Assembly (NCBI RefSeq): GCF_030253575.1
Contig: NC_080561.1
Coordinates: 6,067,001 to 6,131,000, forward strand
Source: Rhododendron vialii
Lineage: Eukaryota > Streptophyta > Magnoliopsida > Ericales > Ericaceae
Reading direction: 5' to 3'
DNA: 64,000 bases
In this document: piece by piece, positions 22,460 to 32,722 of the stretch
Layout: each line of letters starts with the position of its first letter
Position numbering within the stretch: position 1 is the stretch's first letter
Position numbers and translations under genes: made by a program
The notes under the pieces: model-generated
What the model was told of the DNA's origin: nothing
What the model saw: the letters and a program-made list of their open reading frames with translations, nothing else
The model's database searches: none

Positions 22460-24442
22460 TGTCACACCCCAAAATGGTAAGTGACCGGCCGTGAACCATG
22501 AGACTAATCCATGGAACACGCAGCCTAAAAAGAAAATAAATTAAATGCCAAAACTTTGAATCACTAAGTAAATTTTATTCAAAACAGTATCAGCCAAAAA
22601 GATTCAGACAACAGCATGGGGCACAAACATCCCACGAACCAAATAATACCAAGTGATCCACCAATAATAAAAAGAATTCAATAACCGACAAATGTTTTAA
22701 ATGCGGAAGCGATTATTAAAATAAAAGGATGAGACACCCTAAGGAGGTCAACAAAAGAAAATCCCCAGTATGCCACCAGAGTCCTTTTCTAACTCCCCAA
22801 CTTGCCTGAAAAAGAAGTTGGAATAAATCCGTCAGCTGACGAGCTCAGTAAATATCAAAGCATGTAGATTAGAATAAAGTTCTAAAACAGGGATCAAAAT
22901 AATTTACCATGTCAATATAAATTTGGCATACAGGTGAACAACAAAATAATCAATTAATCCAATTAACGATTCATCTGAAATAAGTCTCAATGGTGATCAC
23001 AATACAACCTCCAACAACAATGGGGAACCACAACCAAAATCAATAGTACCAAGTGCCAATGAATAAATATCTCATAATTGGATCCAATATCAAATCTTAG
23101 AGTCACCACGAGTAGGCAACCCGTGGAACTTTTCCCAAAGAACGATCCGGTCAATAACAACCGTTAAGCATTAGGGTCACCGGCCTAATCCGATTTCTTC
23201 CCTAATGGCCAGAGTCACCCGCACACAGAGGATTAATTTCCCTGGACTTCCAAAATATGTTCCCATCGATATCCACAAAGTTCTCACCAAAAGATTATTC
23301 GAACAACAAATGGTTTCACCGATACCGCAAGCCAATTTAATATAATCAAATATAAACAAATATGTGTTTCCAATTTTTAATAGTACATTTTCCAAAATAA
23401 CAATTTAAGGGACGCAGGGATGTTCGAAAGTACGTAACATGCTTAACCACTCACCTGAGCCCAAAAAATAATGCGACTCGAACCACGCAAAACGACCCTA
23501 ACCTGAACAAGGCATCATATAGTAATATTATCACCAATTGGGTCAACATATCAATAGCAATGAAAGACCACTTGAGAGATTATTTAACTAACCTAGTCTA
23601 ATTACCCAAATCACTAGACAATTAACAACCCAAAACCCTAATTTACTATGCCTACAATAGCCACCAAAATCCATCCACGGAAACTCCATGGGTTTCTTTG
23701 TTTTCCAAGAACAATACCATGACACCACCTGTTACCCCTTTAAAATACTCCACTTTGTTCACCATTAAATCATGTCTAAAGAACATGTACTCATATCAGT
23801 CCAAAACCAATATTTATTCCGAAATCAATATTGCAATTGGTATCAAAATTAGTAAACTAAGAACTCTCCCCAATACTTAGAACAACTTCAAAATCCCCAC
23901 GCACAACACTAGATTGCCACGCGCCACCACAAAGCCACGTAGAGTACTCTCCAACCCAAATTTTCCATGACCGTGCCAACCAACGGAAAAGAAAGAAACA
24001 AATTAAGACTTTAGCAATTACCTCTGAAGATCTCCTTAGATTCAACTATGCGGCTCTTTCTTTTCTTTTCTTTTTCCTCCGAAAGTTAACTCCAATGTAG
24101 AACCCTACTCAGCGTATAACATATAGCTTTAAGTGATACTCTTAAAACCACCCACTACTCACGCTGCACCCTAAATTATAGCTAACTAATTAATTAGAGT
24201 TTAGGTAAGTAACTAGCAAAAATACATCTACTAATAATCAGATCCAACCTAATAAGAACTAACAGAATTACCATCAAGTACCACTATTTTACCCAAAATT
24301 AATCTCATACTCCAAAGATTACAATCATGACAACAATACCCATAGCGCTCGCAAAATAATTATTTGGAACCCAACCATAACACACATATAATGAATGGCT
24401 ACGTCGTTAATTAAATAAATAAAAAAAAGTTAGGCCGTAACA
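22460..24442 (-). mobile_element. Solo LTR, Tekay/Del-type, CTTTT target duplication
   Basis: A 1983-bp LTR begins TGTCACACCCC and ends GGCCGTAACA, with CTTTT on both sides (22455-22459, 24443-24447). It is clearly related along its length to the LTRs at 6010-7881 and 11975-13846 but differs at many sites and indels, so it is older. Copies of the surrounding repeat at about 25392 and 28318 read GATAAAGAGG-TTTTAAAGTT without the LTR and act as empty sites. No internal region remains, as expected after LTR-LTR recombination. Confidence 0.92.
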
Positions 24443-25405
24443 CTTTTAAAGTTCTAAAAGATGGAGGTTTGGTAGTCATTGTGGTCAAGTGACATTTTTG
24501 GTGAAATAAACATTGAAATTTGGCTTCATAAATGTATAAGCCTTGTATGTCTTAGGAAACTTCCGATGATTATACAGATTTTGTGCGCTTTGATGAAGTC
24601 TGGAATGCCTTATGAACTCTCTCAAAATCTTTAAAAAAGGAATAAATACCGTAGAATTGGGAATGCGAGTACTGAATGGAATTCAGAATGAGTGGAAGGG
24701 AACGAAAACGTGTTTTAGCCTTAGTGGCTCCGACGATCTTAGAATTGGTTTACTTTCGAATAACTTTTCGGAAATCAAAATCTAATTATTTTTATGGTTT
24801 GATCCTACCATCTTTTAGTACTTTGAATACCCTGTTTATCGATATAAAATAGGTTTCTATCCGGTTTAACGTTAGTTTGATTCAAGGATTTTCCGAAACA
24901 ATTTGTTCTTCAACCCATTGAGGATAAAGTTGCCTATAATATTTTGATGTATAAATAATTTTGAAGCCTAACTAGATTGGTTAGAAAGTAGGCTAGACAA
25001 GCTTTTCACGGTTCAAACCACATGCAAATCGGAATTTGAGAGTATCGGTGGCAAGACCACGAAGATTGTTGAAATTTTAACAATGCGCCCAGGGCACGAT
25101 GCAACGCGACTGGGGCGCCTGAGGCGCATTAGCACTCATCAATTGGTTAAACTTTGCCGGTTCGCTCCAGGCACTCCCAAGTTCCGATTTTCGCAAGGTT
25201 TGAACTATTAAAAAGCATGTTGAGTGTACTTTCTAACTCAAGTAGTTTGGAGTTAAAATTATTCATACATGAAAGGTTATGACAAATTTACTCTCAGTGA
25301 GTTGAAATATAAATCATTCCGGCAAAACGCTCGCATCTGCTTCATTTTAAATTGGATAAAGACCAATAATATATCGATAAAGAGGATTTTTAAAGTTATA
25401 AAAGA
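24443..25405. repeat. Dispersed repeat, continuation and copy 2
   Basis: 24443-24883 continues the repeat interrupted by the solo LTR. From about 24884 (TTTTCCGAAACAATTTG) a second copy of the 21955-22459 stretch begins, giving a local head-to-tail arrangement. It includes GC-rich words such as GGGGCGCCTGAGGCGCATT. No gene is seen. Confidence 0.65.
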
Positions 25406-25407
25406 TA

Positions 25408-25622
25408 CTCCCTCCGTCCCTAAATAAGTGTTCGGCGCGCAAAACTAGGCCCTCAAAAAGATGCATTTGTTTCGTTAAAAAAATTAATTTTTTTTCACAA
25501 TTTAATAGATAGCAATGAGTTCTATTAGATTGTGAAAAAAAATTAAATTTTTTAATAAAAAATATGCATATTTTGTAAAACCTAATTTTGCGCGCCAGAC
25601 ACTTATTTGGGGACGAAGGGAG
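25408..25622. mobile_element. Stowaway-type MITE (Tc1/mariner)
   Basis: A 215-bp element starts CTCCCTCCGTCCC and ends with the inverse GGGGACGAAGGGAG, flanked by TA on both sides. Its interior folds back on itself (AATAAGTGTTCGGCGCGC against GCGCGCCAGACACTTATT). The paralogous stretch at about 28335 lacks it. It is non-coding and would need a mariner-type transposase from elsewhere. Confidence 0.92.
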
Positions 25623-25624
25623 TA

Positions 25625-25957
25625 GTTAATTCCAACCATAAAAATAATAAAGTTTAGTTTATGAAAAAGGATAGCAATTAGACCGCTATAAAAATTATCT
25701 GAGCACAACTACCCCTCCACTGCCAACATTGTCACCGTAACACTACCTCTTACACCACCATCTAGTCCATCATCACTTCTGGTAGCATTAAAATAATTTT
25801 ACTTGAGACAATTGGAATCTTCCCAGCTGTTGCATGAATTAACATGCATGAACTCCCAGAAGGGCTGATTAAACTACAACATACACGAGTTCCCATTTAG
25901 TTATTTTAATCTTTACTAGTCTCTTTCTTAAATATTTTCATTTTTCAACATGTACAA
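25625..25957 (-). other. Inverted DUF241-type flank
   Basis: 25625-25800 matches 28350-28515. 25800-25957 is the reverse complement of the flank at about 680-840 (AACTCGTGTATGTTGTAG and neighbours). No gene is seen. Confidence 0.65.
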
Positions 25958-26328
25958 TGTTTCATTTACAACTACGCTCCTAAAAATCATAATTTCTGTT
26001 CGAAGATTTTCTTGGCTAATGGTTGAGAATGTTGAGGGAAACTCTAGTTTTGATCAACCACCTAAACAAGGATTCTAGTCCTTCTTCCAGATCTTCAATG
26101 CTAGAACAATTTTCCACAACTAATTTTGAACTTCGTCCATGTGTATTAGACCATCAGTCTTGCTTGTCTTGTGACTGTTGAGGGAGTGCAATGCGGCATC
26201 AAATTTCTCAAAATCATTGGTTTTTGTTTCTTACTCTTCGGGTGCAAGGCTCTTCCAGTTCCTAAGTTTGGAAACCAAGGAAAATCCACTAACCCTTGAT
26301 ACTACCTTTGCCCCTGCAAGAATTTTGA
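25958..26328 (-). pseudogene. Partial tandem duplicate of the 3' end of gene 5
   Basis: On the minus strand this repeats about 70 bp of 3' flank and about 310 bp of coding sequence of the gene at 26491-27312, offset by about 470 bp. The coding match runs from the stop at 26016-26018 back to the GAKVESR region and ends abruptly at 26328 in CCCCTGCAA. It has no start and several differences that spoil the frame, including small indels, so it is a dead 3' fragment. Confidence 0.85.
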
Positions 26329-26490
26329 TGTAAATGCACCCAAACTAACAAGGAAAAAGAGGTTTGATGTATAAGCAAGAATTTTGCTCAAAGTATATCG
26401 ATTTATATGTGGAGGCAAAACTACAGGTATAATGTTTCATTTACAACTACAATACTAAAAATCAAAATTTCTGCTCCAAGATTTTCTTGG

Positions 26491-27312
26491 CTAGTGGTTG
26501 AGAATGTTGAGGAGGGAAACTCTAGTTTTGATCAACCGCCTAAACAAGGATTCTAGTCCTTCTTCCAGATCTTCAATGCTAGACCACATCTTCCACAACT
26601 GATTTTTAACTTCATCCAGATCAGTCTTGCTTGTCTTGGGACTGTTGAGGGAGTGCAATGCCGCATCAAATTTCTCAAAAGCATCTGTTTTTGTTTCTTC
26701 CTCTTCGGGTGCAATGCTCTTCCGGTTCATAAGTTGGGAAACCAAGGAAAATCCACTCACCCTTGATTCCACCTTTGCCCCTGCAATATAGGACAATGAA
26801 GACTCGAACACCCCAATCATGGCTGCTTCAACCTCATTTAACAAGCTAGAAATCTCAAATATCTCATGGGTTTTTTCAAAAGCTGTTGTGGTACTCTTGC
26901 TTTTGATACTCTTCAAATCTTTTAGAGACTTTTGGATCGCCTTCTTTGCCTTTTTTCTGGATGTTAAGTACCCTGCGAAGTCATTTGTATCCCTTCTTCT
27001 CCTCAAGATGGAAAGAAGGTTTTGTACATCTTGCTTTGTTTGGGTGGACACATCTTTTGCTGCGGCACAAATATCCAAGAGCCTGATATACTTTTCCAGA
27101 ACCTCTTCAACCAATAACTGGTGTCGCTGTTGGGCAAAGGCTTGTTGAGTGCTTGGTAATAGAAGCATATTGTCCAAACGCTCAAACAATATTCGCAGTC
27201 CGTTAAGCCTCGAATTCTCACCAACATGAGGAATGAGTGGGTGAAGTCTAGAGGGCAAGCTGGCAGAACGAGTGTGGCAGTTGGATTTGGATCTCAAAGG
27301 AGAAGAATCCAT
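26491..27312 (-). CDS. DUF241 family protein, gene 5 (minus strand)
   Basis: This intronless gene encodes 273 residues of DUF241 (PF03087), function unknown. It is the only intact cluster gene on the minus strand. The ATG at 27312 gives MDSSPLRSKSN; the open frame extends 10 codons further up but without an ATG. It has SLPSRLHPLIPHV, AFAQQRHQLLVEEVLEKYIRL, QTKQDVQNLLSILRRRRD, RKKAKKAIQKSLKDLK, a longer linker with FEKTHEIFEISSLL, NEVEAAMIGVFESSLSYI and the ending LLNILNH. The words QDVQNLLSIL, CAAAK and ARVSL/TRVSLLNILN ally it with gene 1 and set both apart from the other five. No targeting signal or membrane span is seen. Confidence 0.93.
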   Translation of the reverse strand: MDSSPLRSKSNCHTRSASLPSRLHPLIPHVGENSRLNGLRILFERLDNMLLLPSTQQAFAQQRHQLLVEEVLEKYIRLLDICAAAKDVSTQTKQDVQNLLSILRRRRDTNDFAGYLTSRKKAKKAIQKSLKDLKSIKSKSTTTAFEKTHEIFEISSLLNEVEAAMIGVFESSLSYIAGAKVESRVSGFSLVSQLMNRKSIAPEEEETKTDAFEKFDAALHSLNSPKTSKTDLDEVKNQLWKMWSSIEDLEEGLESLFRRLIKTRVSLLNILNH

Positions 27313-27434
27313 TTCTCTTTCCAAATGGAAACAAGGAAACAAGGAAAACTAGAAGTACTGGATGTGGAATGTGAAATTTCAAAACTTGTGATGAGTTAGT
27401 GGATTTGTGGTTCTGTCCCTCTTCTTAGGCTCAC

Positions 27435-27460
27435 TATATATAAGAGGGAGAAGGAGACAA
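27435..27460 (-). promoter_or_regulatory. Core promoter of DUF241 gene 5 (TGTCTC plus TATA)
   Basis: On the minus strand TTGTCTCC includes TGTCTC (27454-27459), and TATATATA follows at 27435-27442, about 123 bp before the ATG. The longer GATGAGATTCC block of the other genes is eroded here, while the hexamer and TATA are kept. Confidence 0.55.
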
Positions 27461-27944
27461 TAAATCTAAAACTCTCTTCAATTATCAACCAGCTAAAATG
27501 TGATTTTGATTTGGATCTACAGCATCTTGCGGAGAGGTTCACGCAATGTCCCCCCACCAAATAGGTCCTAGAATGGTTTTATATGCAATATTTTACATGG
27601 TTGGTTTATAACAATTACAAAGCACGAGTGGTATCGATACCCGTTTGTCTCGTCTGGCATGAAAATGACAGCACCATCTACTCTCTTCTCCTTTTCCTTC
27701 CATTAATATATATCCAATCTACACGATCTGAGCATCTTTGTAAGGGCAGCCAAAACATTTTTCATTGTTTCTATACCATCAGAGATCCAGCATATCCCAT
27801 GTGATTCTCTTTATTTCCATTAGATCATCACCAAACTTTAGACAACAAGAATCTTTCCATCTTTATTATCTTCTTTGTGGTGCAACAGAAAACATAATGA
27901 ACTTATAATACTCGGAGATAAAAATTTATTACTGTCCCCATATG
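27461..27944 (-). other. Distal upstream region of gene 5
   Basis: On the minus strand this resembles the upstream DNA of gene 1 (compare the stretch with CACCATCTACTCTCTTCT at 27673-27690 and 15449-15466). No gene is seen. Confidence 0.6.
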
Positions 27945-28830
27945 GAAAGAAATAATGGTTATGAGTGGTCATTAAAACTATACAATCGATGCTTCCAAGT
28001 TTGATTAGTTTTGAAATTTCAACAATACGCCCAGGGCGCAAGGATATGCGCCTGAGGTGCATTAACACTCAGCAATTGGTCAAACTTTGCGGGTTTGTTC
28101 CGGACACTTCCGAGCTCCGATTTTAGCAAGGTTTGAACCGTTAAAAAGCTTGTTGAGTGTACTTTCTAACCAAAGTAGTTTGGATTTAATATTATTCGTA
28201 CATAAAAAGATATGACAAATTTACTCTCAGTGAGTTGAAATATAAATCACTCTAGTAAAACGCTCGCATCTCCTTCACTTTAAATTGGATAAAGACCTAT
28301 AATATATCGATAAAGAGGCCTTTTAAAGTTCTAAAAGTTGGTTGATTCCAACAACAAATATAATAAAGTTTAGCTTATGAAATGGGGATAGCAATTAGAC
28401 CGCTACAAAAATTATCTGAGCACTACTACCCTCCACTACCAATATTGTCACTGTAACACTACCTCTACACCACCATCAATTCACAATCTAGTCCACTATC
28501 ACTTCTGGTACCATTAAAAAAATTGGAATCTTCCCAGCTGTTGCATGATTTAACTGCATGAGTTCCCATTTTACCATATTCTACTTTAATTAACTTGAAT
28601 GACTGGGCATTTTACTTTTTTACATTCATTTCCAAGTGCTATGAAATATGTAGAACTGTAGAAGAGAACTAAAGTTGTGCACAGAATTGTCTCAACTATA
28701 TTGGTTTATACCACAAGGACAAAATAAAAAGTGTATGTCTCATGTACAAGTATGAACAGCTAATCAAAATTAATCTTTGGCAACTTTTCGGATGCCAAAA
28801 TATCGAACTATGGTTTTTTTATCTTTTTCG
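27945..28830 (-). repeat. Dispersed repeat copy 3 and inverted DUF241 flank
   Basis: 27945-28345 is a third copy of the dispersed repeat seen at 21895-22459 and 24884-25405, here with neither the solo LTR nor the Stowaway. 28350-28515 matches 25625-25800, and 28515-28830 is the reverse complement of the flank at about 493-830. No gene is present. Confidence 0.7.
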
Positions 28831-28834
28831 CTAG

Positions 28835-28942
28835 CTAATGGTTGAGAATGTTGAAGAGGATGACTCTCGTTTTGATTAACCGTCTACACAAACACTCAAG
28901 TCCTTCTTCAATATCTTGGATGCATGACTCCATCTGGTCTTT
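28835..28942 (-). pseudogene. DUF241 C-terminal fragment, second inverted copy
   Basis: On the minus strand about 36 codons match the C-terminal end, ending at the stop 28835-28837, with the same junction (GTGAAAGACCAGATGGAG) as at 388 and 16730. It is followed within about 25 bp by minisatellite. Confidence 0.83.
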
Positions 28943-28964
28943 CACCATAATTAGATCATGCGGC

Positions 28965-29702
28965 CAAGTCTAATTATTCGCGGCCAAGTGGCATGCAAAA
29001 CACAAGAAAATCGTGAATAGTAATCACGCTTTCAATAAGTTGCGACCAGATATAATTCGTTGTAGCCAAGTGTAATTTGTGGCTGCCAAGAGTAAATATA
29101 TGCGGCCAGGTGTAATTCGTGACGGCTAAGAGTAATTATATGAGGCCAGCTGTAATTCGTTGCGGCCAAGAGTAATTATATGTGGCCAGGTGTAATTCGT
29201 TGCGGCCAAGAGTAATTATATGCGGCCAAGAGTAATGATATGTGGCCAAGTGTTATTCATAGCGGCCAAGAGTAAATATATGCGGCTAGGTGTAATTCGT
29301 GACACCCAAGAGTAATTATATGCGGCCAGCTGTAATTCGTGGTGGCCAAGAGTAATTATATGCAGCCAGGTGTAATTCGCTGCAGCCAAGAGTAAATTTA
29401 TGTGGCCAGATGTAATTATTCGCAACCAAGAGGCATGTAAAACACAAGAGAATCGTGAATACTAATCACGCTTTCAATATTTTGCGGCCAGCTGTAATTA
29501 ATTGCGGCAAAAGTAATTGTATGTGGCCAAGAGTCATGTAAAACACAAGAGAATCGTGAATAGTAATCACACTTTCAATACTTTGCGGCCAGATATAATT
29601 CCTTGTGGCCAAGAGTAATTTTATGTGGCCAGGTGTAATTCTTCGCGGCCAAGAGGCATGTAAAACACAAGAGAATTGTGAATAGTAATCACGTTTCAAT
29701 AA
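28965..29702 (-). repeat. GGCCGC minisatellite array, copy d (largest)
   Basis: About 740 bp of the 20+20 bp unit on the minus strand, with the 60-bp component at about 28980-29045, 29425-29485, 29530-29590 and 29650-29700. The left side borders an inverted DUF241 tail. The right side stops inside a DUF241 coding sequence at codon NEVEAATIG. Confidence 0.9.
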
Positions 29703-30064
29703 ATGAGGTTGAAGCAGCTACTATTGGGATGTTTGAGTCACTGTTGTCCTATATTTAAGGACAAAGGCAGAGTCAAGATTGAGTGCAGTTTCTTTGGCTT
29801 CCAAACTCGATCGTGCACCGAAAGAGCGTTGCATCCAAAGATGAAGAAACAAAGAGTATCATGTTTGAGAAATTTGATGCTGCATTGCACTCGCTCACCA
29901 ATCATAAGACGAGCAAATCTGATAATGCACTACACGTCAAAAATGTTCAAACCCAGTTGGGGATGATGGAGTTGAGCATTCAAGATATCGAAGAAGGACT
30001 TGAGTGTTTGTTTAGACGGTTAATCAAAATGAGAGTTATCTTCCTCAACACTCTCAACCACTAG
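29703..30064 (+). pseudogene. DUF241 3' half, truncated by minisatellite
   Basis: The stretch matches the second half of the cluster genes, from NEVEAATIGMFESLLSYI to the ending HLNH-type stop at 30062-30064. The first half is replaced by the minisatellite. There is an in-frame TAA after SYI (29755) where the sisters have a Ser codon, and a small insertion near 29809 shifts the frame before VHRKSVASKDEETK. The last 90 codons are open. It is a dead gene copy whose 3' flank is kept. Confidence 0.88.
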
Positions 30065-30798
30065 CTAGCGAAAAAAGACTCTAGTTCAATACTTTTTGCA
30101 GCCAAAATGTTGCTAAAGATTTTGATTAGGCGTTCATACTTATACATGAGCCATGAGGCATACACAGTTTTTAATCTGTCCTTTAATTATAAATCGGTAT
30201 ACTTGTGACAAATCTGTGAAGAACTTTACTTATCTCCTTTCACATCTTTTGGTCTGTGACAAAATTTCAGACATGGCCAGTCATTCAAAACTATTAACCA
30301 AGTTAAAAGTTCCATATGGTGAAAGAAAAACGTACAAAGAAGGAACTGGAAAAGATATTAACAAAAAAAGATGGTCCATTTTCAACTCCCTCATTATGTA
30401 TAGCTGCACAATTTGGAACATGTGTACGTCTCTAGTGTCTCTCTTGCTTTCTCCAATATCTTCTATAGACAGGGTTACTGTCACAGTCTTATGGTACTTC
30501 ATTATCTGGTGCTCATTGTGTATGGGCGTTTAGTTTAATGTTTCTATTCAGCGGATGGGGTTATTTGCAAAACTTATTGAATCCATCGTTTCAGCTCATA
30601 ATGAACTAAAAGTTGCTCCTGCTACTCAGACTAGAGCCTTGAGCATTGTACAAGGACGAGGTGTAGGAGTAGTCGTTACCTTTTGGGCGCTAGGTTATGT
30701 GATAAAACTAGTTGGTGGTCATTTGAAAAAACTCCACAGCCTTTTTAGAATTGCCTGCCACTGAGATTTCTAATTTCTGTGGATGCATTTTGATACCA
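30065..30798. other. 3' flank of the truncated copy, no gene
   Basis: The stretch resembles 32723-33060, 35380-35540 and 37088-37700 downstream of other copies (GACAGGGTTACTGT, AAAACTAGTTGGTGGTC). An open frame of 126 codons at 30153-30533 has no conserved counterpart in the paralogous flanks and is taken as chance. Confidence 0.65.
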
Positions 30799-30814
30799 GA
30801 TTAATGCATCTTAC

Positions 30815-31078
30815 CACCGATGGTGGTAGCCTAGATGGCATAGGCCTAAGTCTCCCCACACTCAAGCCTCAGGATCTAGCCACGCCAATTGCAAATTGTG
30901 GGGGCTTATGCCATCTAGACACCTAGGTGGTGCTATGGTGACGGTCTATCCTCATGGACAGTAGCTATGGCTCGAACCAGACATTCCACAGAGGGAAGGG
31001 AGCCCCTATGGTCACACCCAAGGAAGTTGCTAAGCTGGTCGCCCCCTCCCATCCCTTTTGCCGATTAAAAAAAAAAAA
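30815..31078 (+). mobile_element. SINE-like retroposon with 16-bp target duplication
   Basis: A 264-bp insert ends in a run of 12 or more A and is flanked by GATTAATGCATCTTAC on both sides (30799-30814, 31079-31094), the mark of LINE-driven insertion. TAGCCTAGATGG (30827-30838) resembles a Pol III A box and GGCTCGAACC (30969-30978) a B box, but they lie unusually far apart. It has no ORF. It could also be a retroposed non-coding RNA. Confidence 0.8.
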
Positions 31079-31094
31079 GATTAATGCATCTTAC

Positions 31095-31758
31095 TTCATA
31101 ATTCAGAAATAGATAAGCTGAAAATTGCATATTTTCTAATGCGGACAAGCTCAAATTTGGGTCAAGGAATCACACACACAGAAGCAGTGACAATCTGTTT
31201 CAGTCACCATAAGATTCACACCTCTCTATACCACAAGATGTGAAGGAACCACTAGCTTAAACTCACCTGATCAATTAGTAAATGAACTATGGACCTCTCG
31301 TTTTTTTCTCTATATGATTTTTTATTTTAAACAGACGAAAGCTGTCAAGATTCTAAATGTCTCAACCTAGTGATTTAATAAACAATTATGAGACGCATGG
31401 AAGTTTACAAGTAATCAATTAGGAAGTTATTTTTTCCCTCTAGACTAGATATGTCCTTACTACACCAAGGATGCCTAGGCCTTGATGGAATGAATAAAAC
31501 ATAAAAGATGCTCAGATCATGAGCACGGATGTATATTATAGAACGAAAATCAGGAGTAAATGGTGCTGACATTTTCATGCCAGAGGAGACAACCATGCAT
31601 CAACTCCACTCGTGCATCGCATTTTCTTTGAACCTCATTGTACTGTATTGCACAATCATTTTGGGGTCAATTTGGTGGGAGACATTGAGAAAACATCTCT
31701 GTGAAAGCATGTAGATCCAAATCGAAACCATGTTGTAGCCAGCTGGTTGTCGGAGTGG
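31095..31758. other. Distal upstream region of gene 6
   Basis: No gene is seen. Blocks such as CAACTCCACTCGTGCATCGC, GGTCAATTTGGTGGGAGACA and AAATCGAAACCATGTTGTAGCC recur upstream of genes 3, 4 and 7. Confidence 0.65.
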
Positions 31759-31795
31759 ATGAGATTCCTTGTCTCCTTTTCAGCCTGGTATATAT
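31758..31795 (+). promoter_or_regulatory. Core promoter of DUF241 gene 6 (TGTCTC plus TATA)
   Basis: GGATGAGATTCCTTGTCTCC carries TGTCTC at 31770-31775, and TATATAT follows at 31789-31795, about 103 bp before the ATG. Confidence 0.6.
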
Positions 31796-31897
31796 GTGGA
31801 GCCTGATGAAGAGGAAAGGAAACGCAACCCACCGCAAGTAACTTGACATTGTTAATTTCACATCCAGTTCTAAGTTACCTTATCCCCAAGAAGAAAA

Positions 31898-32722
31898 ATG
31901 GCTTCATCTCCTTTGAGATCAAAATCCAACTACCACATTCGTTCTGTCAGCTTGCCTTCTAGACTTCACCAGGTCATTACACCAGTCGATGAGCATTTGA
32001 GGCTAAGTGGCCTTGAAAAAATGTATGATCGTTTGGGCGATTTGCTTCAATTGCCACAAACTCAGCAAGCCTTTGCTCAACAACGCCATGAGAAATGGGT
32101 TGAAGTGGTTCTTGAAAAGTATCTAAGGTTATTGGATGTGTGTGCTACAGTTAAAGATGTATCCGCACAAACTCAACAAGATTTGCAAGGCCTTCATTCA
32201 ATCCTACGCAGAAGAAGGGAGGCGGATGACTTTTCAGAGTACTTGAATTCGAGAGAGCAGGTAAAGAAGGTGATCCAAAAGTCCCTAAAGGATTTGAAGA
32301 GTATAAAAACCAAGCATGCTGTCGTAGCTCTTGGAAAAAGCCGGGAATTTTTGGATTTGCTGAATGTGGTTGAAGCAACCACTATTTGGGTGGTCGAGTC
32401 ATTGTTGTCCTTTATTTCAGGGACTAAGGCAGAGTCAAGATTGAGTGCATTTTCTTTGGCTTCCAAACTGTTGCAACGAAAGAGCATTGCATCCAAAGTT
32501 GAAGAAACAAAGAGTAACATGTTTGAGAAATTTGATGCTGCATTGCACTCATTCAACAATCATAAGGCGAGTAAATCTGATAATGCAGTACATGTCGAGA
32601 ATGTGCAAAACCAGTTGGGGAAGATGGAGTCGAGCATTGAAGATATCGAAGAAGGACTCGAGTGTTTGTTCAGACGGTTAATCAAAACGAGAGTTATCCT
32701 CCTCAACATTCTCAACCACTAG
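31898..32722 (+). CDS. DUF241 family protein, gene 6
   Basis: This intronless gene encodes 274 residues of DUF241 (PF03087), function unknown. The ATG in AAAAATGGC gives MASSPLRSKSN. Order of landmarks: SLPSRLH (18-24), RLSGLEKMYDRLGDLLQLP (35-53), AFAQQRHEKWVEVVLEKYLRL (59-79), DLQGLHSILRRRRE (95-108), then REQVKKVIQKSLKDLK where the sisters have RKKAKK, NVVEATTIWVVESLLSFI in place of NEVEAATIGVFESLLSYI, and a helical C-terminus ending LLNILNH. These changes make it the most diverged of the five-gene subgroup in the middle region, but the frame is intact. No signal peptide or membrane span is seen. Confidence 0.93.
   Translation: MASSPLRSKSNYHIRSVSLPSRLHQVITPVDEHLRLSGLEKMYDRLGDLLQLPQTQQAFAQQRHEKWVEVVLEKYLRLLDVCATVKDVSAQTQQDLQGLHSILRRRREADDFSEYLNSREQVKKVIQKSLKDLKSIKTKHAVVALGKSREFLDLLNVVEATTIWVVESLLSFISGTKAESRLSAFSLASKLLQRKSIASKVEETKSNMFEKFDAALHSFNNHKASKSDNAVHVENVQNQLGKMESSIEDIEEGLECLFRRLIKTRVILLNILNH

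Noticed and set aside
25408-25622. Hairpin as a possible microRNA precursor
   Set aside because: Terminal CTCCCTCCGTCCC repeats and TA duplications identify a Stowaway-type MITE. A small-RNA role cannot be judged from sequence alone.
30153-30533. 126-codon plus-strand frame after the truncated DUF241 copy
   Set aside because: The homologous flanks after genes 6 and 7 do not keep the frame, and no known family is seen.
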